Positions 35,229 through 40,322 of a DNA stretch of 40,322 bases are shown here, piece by piece. Source of the stretch: Acidobacteriota bacterium. Its GTDB lineage: Bacteria > Actinomycetota > Acidimicrobiia > Acidimicrobiales > RAAP-2. Position numbers and translations under genes: made by a program. Numbering within the stretch: position 1 is the first letter of the stretch; every line of letters starts with the position of its first letter. The stretch lies in contig JAGXBH010000017.1 in the NCBI GenBank assembly GCA_018971185.1, forward strand, positions 1 through 40,322, written 5' to 3'. The notes beneath the pieces are model-generated. The model worked only from the letters and a program-made list of their open reading frames with translations, ran no database searches and had not been told where the DNA came from.

Positions 35229-35558
35229 CTAGTCGACGATGTCGACGGTGGCGGTGACGCCGTCGCGGGCCCCCGCCGCGGCGACCAGTGAACGGATCGC
35301 CTGAGCGGTGCGGCCGCGTCGTCCGATGACGCGCCCCATGTCCTCGGGGCTGACCTGCAACGACAGCACGACCTTGCCCTGGCGCTCGCTCACTTCGACC
35401 GAGACGGCGGACGGGTCGTCGGCCAGGGAGGTGGCGATGAACTCCAGCGCGGCGGTCGCGGTGACGGCCCGGACCGGCGCACCGCTCACCTCGTCCTCGA
35501 AGTCGTCCTCGATCGTGTTGACATCGCCCTCGACGTAGTCGCCGTGGACGTCGCTCAC
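35229..35558 (-). CDS. khpA: KH-domain RNA-binding protein KhpA, with acidic N-terminal extension
   Basis: A 109-residue protein. The C-terminal 75 residues are a KH domain: ALEFIATSLADDPSAVSVEVS, then the GxxG loop in MGRVIGRRGRTAQAIRSLV. The first roughly 30 residues (VSDVHGDYVEGDVNTIEDDF...) are highly acidic and not usual in KhpA, which is normally about 75-80 residues. The GTG start overlaps the rpsP stop by four bases (GTGA). An inner start is possible but not obvious. KhpA binds RNA, commonly with KhpB, and influences cell division and translation. Confidence 0.9.
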   Translation of the reverse strand: MSDVHGDYVEGDVNTIEDDFEDEVSGAPVRAVTATAALEFIATSLADDPSAVSVEVSERQGKVVLSLQVSPEDMGRVIGRRGRTAQAIRSLVAAAGARDGVTATVDIVD

Positions 35559-35842
35559 TTCGCGACCTTCGCGGCCTCGAAGGAGTCGAGCGCGCCGCTG
35601 GCCTTGAGCAGCTTGGCCACGCGCTCGGTCGGCTGGGCGCCCTGTCGCAGCCACGCCACGGCCTTGTCGTTGTCGATCGAGATGATGGTCTCGGGCTCGG
35701 CGCCCGAGAGGCCGCGGGGCTGGTAGGTCCCCACGATCTCGAGGAAGGCGCCCGAGCGGGCCCGACGGGCGTCCGCCGCCACGACCCGATACGTCGGTTG
35801 CTTCTTCTTGCCCATTCGTACCAAACGAAGTTTCACAGCCAC
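35555..35842 (-). CDS. rpsP: 30S ribosomal protein S16
   Basis: A 95-residue small-subunit protein: VAVKLRLVRMGKKKQPTYRVVAADARRARSG, then FLEIVGTYQPRG and DNDKAVAWLRQGAQPTERVAKLL. The GTG at 35842 gives the standard N terminus. GAAGGGAA lies upstream. An earlier in-frame ATG (35878) would add lysine/arginine-rich residues not found in S16. Confidence 0.97.
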   Translation of the reverse strand: MAVKLRLVRMGKKKQPTYRVVAADARRARSGAFLEIVGTYQPRGLSGAEPETIISIDNDKAVAWLRQGAQPTERVAKLLKASGALDSFEAAKVAK

Positions 35843-35911
35843 GTCGTAATTCCCTTCAGACCTTTTGTTCTTCCGCACACAGAACTGGGCGATATACCCG
35901 AGCGCACCAGT

Positions 35912-37402
35912 TTAGCGTTGTTTGGGGGGGGTGACCCGTCCACCCTTCTTCTTCTTGCCCTTCGCCCCCCCTGACGGGGCCGGGGACGCGGCGCCGCTCC
36001 TCATCCCACTGGCCAACGCCTCGAAACCCGGGGGTAGGGAGTCACCGCGAGCGGCCGCGCCGCGAGCGGCCATCTGGGCCATCTTGCCCATGGGGCCCGG
36101 CATCTGGGGCATCGCGCCGCCGCCCATCTGCTTCATCATCTTCTTCATCTGATCGAACTGCTTCAAGAGCTGGTTCACGGCGCTCACGCTCGAACCCGAC
36201 CCCTTGGCGATACGCGATCGGCGTGAGCCGTCGATGATGCCCGGGTCGCGACGCTCGTGACGCGTCATCGAGTGGATGATCGCCTCGATCTTGTTGAGCT
36301 GACCGTCATCGACGTTCTTGGCGGCCTCGCGCATCTCCTTGGTCATGCCGGGCATCAGGCGCATCAGCCCGCCCAGGGAGCCCATCTTGCGAATCTGGTT
36401 GAGTTGCGCCATGAAGTCATCGAGCGTGAAGGCCCCGGTCATCATGCGCTGGGCGGACTCGGCCATGGCCTCGGGGTCCATGCTGCGTTCGGCCTGCTCG
36501 ATGAGCGAGAGGATGTCGCCCATGCCCAGGATGCGCGACGCCATGCGATCGGGGTGGAAGAGGTCGAAATCGGCGATCTTCTCGCCGGTCGAGGCGAAGA
36601 CCACCGGTCGTCCCACCACGCCGCGCGCCGACAGCACCGCGCCACCACGGGCGTCGTAGTCGAGCTTGGTGACCACGATGCCCGAGAGTTCCAAGGACTC
36701 GTGGAAGCTCCGCGCGGTGTGCACCGCGTCTTGACCGGTGACCGCGTCGATGACCAAGAAGGTGTAGTGCGGAGCGGTCGCGGCGCTGATCGCGCGCACC
36801 TCGGCCATCAGGGCCTCATCGATGGCCAGGCGGCCCGCGGTGTCGATGATCACCACGTCACGACCGAGTCGCATCGCCTCGGCGACCCCGGTGCGCGCGA
36901 CCGCGACCGGGTCGGTGGCCTCGGAGTAGACGTCGACGCCGATCTGGCCACCCAGGACGCGCAACTGCTCGACGGCGGCGGGACGCTGGAGGTCGGTCCC
37001 GACGAGGTAGGGCTGGCGGCCCTGCGCCTTGAACCACGCGGCCAACTTGGCCGCCGTCGTCGTCTTACCCGCACCCTGCAGTCCCGCCAGCAGGACGACG
37101 GTCGGTGGCCGCGAGGCGTAGGTGACCTTGAGCGCCGAGCCGCCCAGGACCTCCACGAGCTGCTCGTGGACGGCCTTGATGACGTGCTGACCCGGCGTCA
37201 GGCTCTGGGCGACGTTCTCACCGCGCACCCGTTCGGCCACGGCCTCGAGGAAGGCCCGCACGACGGAGAGCTCGACGTCGGCCTCCAGGAGCGCCGAACG
37301 AACCTCGGCCAGGGCCTCGTCGAGGTCGGCGTCGCTCAGGCGACCCCGCGACCGCAGGGAGGCGCCGAGCCGTTCCAGGCGGCCACTCAGGGAATCGAAC
37401 AT
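35912..37402 (-). CDS. ffh: Signal recognition particle GTPase Ffh
   Basis: A 496-residue protein with three parts. The N domain is a helical bundle (1-90). The G domain has [15 protein letters not shown] (G1), [12 protein letters not shown] (G3) and [10 protein letters not shown] (G4). The Met-rich M domain has [33 protein letters not shown], which binds 4.5S RNA and signal sequences. The C-terminal tail is Gly/Lys-rich. With FtsY it delivers membrane proteins to the translocon. A TAGCCT hexamer at 37410-37415, 7 bases before the ATG, suggests that ffh also has its own leaderless promoter downstream of ftsY. Confidence 0.98.
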   Translation of the reverse strand: MFDSLSGRLERLGASLRSRGRLSDADLDEALAEVRSALLEADVELSVVRAFLEAVAERVRGENVAQSLTPGQHVIKAVHEQLVEVLGGSALKVTYASRPPTVVLLAGLQGAGKTTTAAKLAAWFKAQGRQPYLVGTDLQRPAAVEQLRVLGGQIGVDVYSEATDPVAVARTGVAEAMRLGRDVVIIDTAGRLAIDEALMAEVRAISAATAPHYTFLVIDAVTGQDAVHTARSFHESLELSGIVVTKLDYDARGGAVLSARGVVGRPVVFASTGEKIADFDLFHPDRMASRILGMGDILSLIEQAERSMDPEAMAESAQRMMTGAFTLDDFMAQLNQIRKMGSLGGLMRLMPGMTKEMREAAKNVDDGQLNKIEAIIHSMTRHERRDPGIIDGSRRSRIAKGSGSSVSAVNQLLKQFDQMKKMMKQMGGGAMPQMPGPMGKMAQMAARGAAARGDSLPPGFEALASGMRSGAASPAPSGGAKGKKKKGGRVTPPKQR

Positions 37403-37409
37403 GGGAAAG

Positions 37410-37415
37410 AGGCTA
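37410..37415 (-). promoter_or_regulatory. Leaderless -10 hexamer of ffh
   Basis: On the minus strand this reads TAGCCT and ends 7 bases before the ATG, inside the 16-base ftsY-ffh gap. There is no Shine-Dalgarno sequence before ffh. Confidence 0.4.
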
Positions 37416-37418
37416 CCC

Positions 37419-38468
37419 TCAGGCGCTCAGGAGCGAATCCACGAACTCGGTCGGCTCGAAGGCCAGCAGGTCCTTCGCCCGCTCGCCCACGCCGACGAAC
37501 TTCACGGGGATGCCCAGCTCGCGCTCGATGGCCACCACGATGCCGCCGCGAGCCGTCCCGTCGAGTTTGGTCAAGACGATGCCCGTCACCTGGGCCGCCG
37601 TGAGGAACTCGCGCGCCTGGGACAACGCGTTCTGACCGGTGGTGGCGTCGAGGACCATGAAGGTCTCCACCACCTGCCCCGGTCCGCGATCGGCCACGCG
37701 GCGGATCTTGGCCAGTTCGTCGAGCAGGTTCGTGCTGTTGGCGCGGCGCCCCGCCGTGTCGGCGAGCACGAGGTCGGCGTGGCGCGCCTGCGCTCGTCCC
37801 AACGCGTCGTGGATGACCGAACCCGGGTCCGCACCCTCACCGGCGCGGACGATGTCGGCGCCCGTACGATCGGCCCAGAGCTGCAACTGGTCCGCGGCGG
37901 CGGCGCGGAAGGTGTCGCCGGCGGCCAGCACGACGGTGCGACCGGCTTGCGTCTCGTGCCAGGCCAGCTTGCCGATCGTGGTGGTCTTGCCCACGCCATT
38001 GACGCCGACGAAGAGCCAGACCGGCACCCGGCCCTCGTCGGCGCTGGTGCGCACCGATCGATCGGCGCCGAAGGAGCTGACCAGGGTCTGACGGATCGCG
38101 CTGGCGACACCCTCGGGCGCCCCGTTCGCGCGCAATTCGTCCAAGAGCGCGGTCGTCGTGCTCACGCCGACGTCCGAACGCAACAGCACCTCCTCGACGA
38201 CGTCGAGTTGCTCCTTCGTCAGCGTGCCGACGCTGGTGATCGACCGTACTCGGTCGAAGATGCTGCGCGAGGAGGCGAGGCGCCGATCCAGCCCCGGTCC
38301 GTCGTCGATCTCGGGACGAGGGGCGACCTCGGTCACGAGGACCTCGGGCATCGCCGCGCGCGGCGGCGGCGTCGTCGCCACCCGCGACCGACGCCGGTTC
38401 CGCGCGGCGAGCACGAGCACGAGGGCGAGCACCACCACGAGCGCCAGGACAATCCATACGACGATCAC
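37419..38468 (-). CDS. ftsY: Signal recognition particle receptor FtsY
   Basis: A 349-residue receptor GTPase. Residues 1-24 form one hydrophobic anchor ([20 protein letters not shown]), followed by basic residues and a short, variable linker. The NG domain has [18 protein letters not shown] (G1), [18 protein letters not shown] (G3) and [10 protein letters not shown] (G4). It docks the Ffh-ribosome complex at the membrane. Its ATG overlaps the smc stop (ATGA). Confidence 0.96.
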   Translation of the reverse strand: MIVVWIVLALVVVLALVLVLAARNRRRSRVATTPPPRAAMPEVLVTEVAPRPEIDDGPGLDRRLASSRSIFDRVRSITSVGTLTKEQLDVVEEVLLRSDVGVSTTTALLDELRANGAPEGVASAIRQTLVSSFGADRSVRTSADEGRVPVWLFVGVNGVGKTTTIGKLAWHETQAGRTVVLAAGDTFRAAAADQLQLWADRTGADIVRAGEGADPGSVIHDALGRAQARHADLVLADTAGRRANSTNLLDELAKIRRVADRGPGQVVETFMVLDATTGQNALSQAREFLTAAQVTGIVLTKLDGTARGGIVVAIERELGIPVKFVGVGERAKDLLAFEPTEFVDSLLSA

Positions 38469-40322
38469 GCCGACACCTCCTCAGGTGATTTCTTGACTCG
38501 TTGCGAGACGACCTTGGACGAGGCGCCCGGGACCATGGTGACACCATAAAGGGCGTCGGCGGACTCCATGGTGCGCTTCTGGTGCGTCACGATGAGGAGT
38601 TGGGCCTCGTCGCGGAACTCGTCGACCAGGCTGAGGAACCGCTGCAGGTTCACGTCGTCCAACGCCGCCTCCACCTCGTCCATCATGTAGAACGGCGAGG
38701 GTCGCGAGCGGAACACCGCGAAGAGGAAGGCCAGGGCGGCCATGGACCGCTCCCCGCCGGACAGCAGCGAGATCCGCCGGACGTTGCGCCCCATCGGTCG
38801 CACCTCGATCTCGACGCCGGTGTTGAGCGGGTCGTCGGGCTCGGTCAGGATCAGGCGACCCTGGCCTCCGGGGAAGAGCATCGCGATGAGCGTGGAGAAG
38901 TGCTCGTTCACGTCGGCCACCGCGAGCGAGAACGTCTGCATGATCTCCTCGTCGAGGGCCCGCACGACCTCCTGGAGCTCGCGACGGGCGTGTCGCACGT
39001 CGGCGACCTGGGCGTCGAGGTCCTGGTAGCGCTCCTCGAGGGCCGCGAGTTCCTCCAGGGCCAGCGGGTTGATCGGACCCAGGGACGTCATCCGGGCCTC
39101 GAGCTCACCCACGTGGGCCTCGAGGTCCACGCCCTCGGCGAGTCCTGATGGGTCGACGACGTCGACCTCGTGGGGTTCGACCCCCAGGTCGCGACGGATG
39201 GCCTCGTGCAGGTTGGTCACCTTGACGGCCAATTCGGCCAGTTCGATCTGGCCGCGATGCGCTCTCTCGGCGACGTCGGCGAGTCGCTCGTCGGTCCCCT
39301 GACGGGCTCGGCGAACGGCCTCGAGACGTTCGGCCCCGGCGCGCGACGCCTCGAGCTGCTCGCGGTACGTCGAGTCCATGGCCTCCTGGGCGAATCGGAT
39401 GTCCTCGGCGGCCTGGGCCACGATCGTCCTCAGACGACCGAGCACCTGCAGGTCGAACTCCAGTGACTCGCGCCGCTCGGCCGCCTGAGCTCGCTCGAGG
39501 GATCGCCCCTCCAGACGAGACTCGATCTCCGCGCGACGCTGCTCGATGAGGCGGCGTCGCTCGGCGAACTCGGCCTCTCGCCGACTCAACACCGTGCCCG
39601 CGTCCTGGGCCTCGCGACGCAGCGACTCGACGCGCGCGCGGCTCTCGTCGGCCTGGGCGCGTCGCGACGTCGCGTCGCGCGCGGCGCGCTCCAAGTCCGG
39701 CAGCGCTCGGCGAAGTTCGCCCAACTCGTTCTCGAGCACCTGGCACTCCGCGACGACCGTCTCCACCTCGGACACGAGCGCAGCGTGACGCGACTCCCCC
39801 TCGGCCACCTGTTGGACGAGACGCGCGATCTCGCGTTCGCGTCGCTCGCGTTCGGCCTGGGCGCTCGCGCGCTCGCTGGTGGCGGCGTTGAGGCGCTGAC
39901 GCGACTCCTCCACGGTGCGCGCGGCCTGGGCGCGGCGTTCGCGGCTGGGCTCGAGCGCCGACGCGGCCTCGAGGGCGACGCGCTGCGCCTCCTCGACGCT
40001 CGCGCGCGTGACCAGGGCCCGACCCGAGGCGACCCGCCACCCCGACGCCGCGAAGCGGTCGCCGTCGCGGGTCACCACGACCAGATCCGGATGCGCCACG
40101 GCCACGTCGATGCCCTCGCGCCAACTCGGGGCGACGTAGGCGCGCGAGAACAGGGCGTCGAGGACCCGGGTGACGTGCGCTGGCGCGGTCGATCGTGCTC
40201 GGACCAGCGTGCGCAGGGCCACGCAGTTCGACGGTGCGCCCACCGGGGTCAGCTCGTTCTCGACCACCGGCAGGATCAGTCCCGCACCGCCCTCGCGACG
40301 CAACGCCTCGAGAGCGGCCTGG
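38465..40322 (-). CDS. smc: Chromosome partition protein Smc, C-terminal half (partial)
   Basis: About 619 codons are present. The frame is open to the window edge, so the N-terminal ATPase half and first coiled coil lie outside. From the edge: the hinge domain (about the first 130 residues; GLILPVVENELTPVG, DLVVVTRDGDRFAASGW), a long coiled coil rich in Glu/Arg/Ala, and then the C-terminal head. The head has LLSGGERSMAALAFLFAVF (signature) and PFYMMDEVEAALDDVNLQRF (Walker B and D loop). Smc compacts and segregates chromosomes with ScpAB. A TTG codon at 40301-40303 could be read as a start, but the hinge sequence continues before it. Confidence 0.96.
   Translation of the reverse strand, partial: QAALEALRREGGAGLILPVVENELTPVGAPSNCVALRTLVRARSTAPAHVTRVLDALFSRAYVAPSWREGIDVAVAHPDLVVVTRDGDRFAASGWRVASGRALVTRASVEEAQRVALEAASALEPSRERRAQAARTVEESRQRLNAATSERASAQAERERREREIARLVQQVAEGESRHAALVSEVETVVAECQVLENELGELRRALPDLERAARDATSRRAQADESRARVESLRREAQDAGTVLSRREAEFAERRRLIEQRRAEIESRLEGRSLERAQAAERRESLEFDLQVLGRLRTIVAQAAEDIRFAQEAMDSTYREQLEASRAGAERLEAVRRARQGTDERLADVAERAHRGQIELAELAVKVTNLHEAIRRDLGVEPHEVDVVDPSGLAEGVDLEAHVGELEARMTSLGPINPLALEELAALEERYQDLDAQVADVRHARRELQEVVRALDEEIMQTFSLAVADVNEHFSTLIAMLFPGGQGRLILTEPDDPLNTGVEIEVRPMGRNVRRISLLSGGERSMAALAFLFAVFRSRPSPFYMMDEVEAALDDVNLQRFLSLVDEFRDEAQLLIVTHQKRTMESADALYGVTMVPGASSKVVSQRVKKSPEEVSA

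Noticed and set aside
36257..37603. 448-codon open frame opposite ffh
   Set aside because: Shadow of ffh and the end of ftsY, with low-complexity composition.

Overview
The window is gene-dense, high-GC bacterial chromosome with short or overlapping gene junctions. It looks like an actinobacterium (Actinomycetota). The supporting signs are a PspA / HtpX / PspAB stress operon, a DUF2469 gene next to rplS, an F420/flavin-type PPOX protein, many GTG starts, and at least six genes whose start codon lies 6 or 7 bases after a TANNNT -10 hexamer with no usual ribosome binding site (leaderless promoters). A deep branch such as Acidimicrobiia is possible, but that is inference from gene content and style only.

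Layout. 1-131 is the tail of a 2-oxoacid dehydrogenase E2 gene, followed by a TetR regulator. 809-10984 is a potassium (Kdp) region. Leftward from a shared control region at 8588-8745 run a 27-codon microORF, kdpF, kdpA, kdpB, kdpC, an orphan DUF4118 membrane sensor and kdpD. Rightward run a second DUF4118 histidine kinase and kdpE. The kdpD kinase domain has lost its ATP-lid and G2 motifs, while the second kinase is intact, so sensing and phosphorylation appear to be divided among three DUF4118 proteins. 10985-14979 holds small accessory genes: an unknown protein, a candidate small membrane protein, a secreted collagen-like protein with two Gly-X-Thr tracts, a RecB-like nuclease with a four-cysteine cluster, a DsbA-family protein and a DoxX-like membrane protein. 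14980-16628 is purK-purE. 16714-18966 is pspA-htpX-pspAB.

18968-24915 is a cell-envelope or polysaccharide region: a large multi-spanning GT-C-like membrane protein, then on the other strand a coiled-coil methyltransferase and a tandem two-domain glycosyltransferase. 24952-26877 has fumC and a PPOX-fold flavin protein. 26985-32737, all leftward, is an uptake and catabolism locus: a double-domain Lrp/AsnC regulator, then DUF3830, a substrate-binding protein, a permease, an ATPase and an aldehyde dehydrogenase. A clear promoter and a perfect inverted repeat lie between the regulator and DUF3830.

32813-40322, all leftward, is the conserved translation and secretion block smc-ftsY-ffh-rpsP-khpA-rimM-trmD-rplS-DUF2469, ending in an unrecognised gene. 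smc runs off the window edge. I saw no tRNA, rRNA, insertion sequence, CRISPR array or prophage. The most unusual features are the split Kdp sensing system with its upstream microORF, the collagen-like protein, and the Lrp/DUF3830/ABC/ALDH locus.
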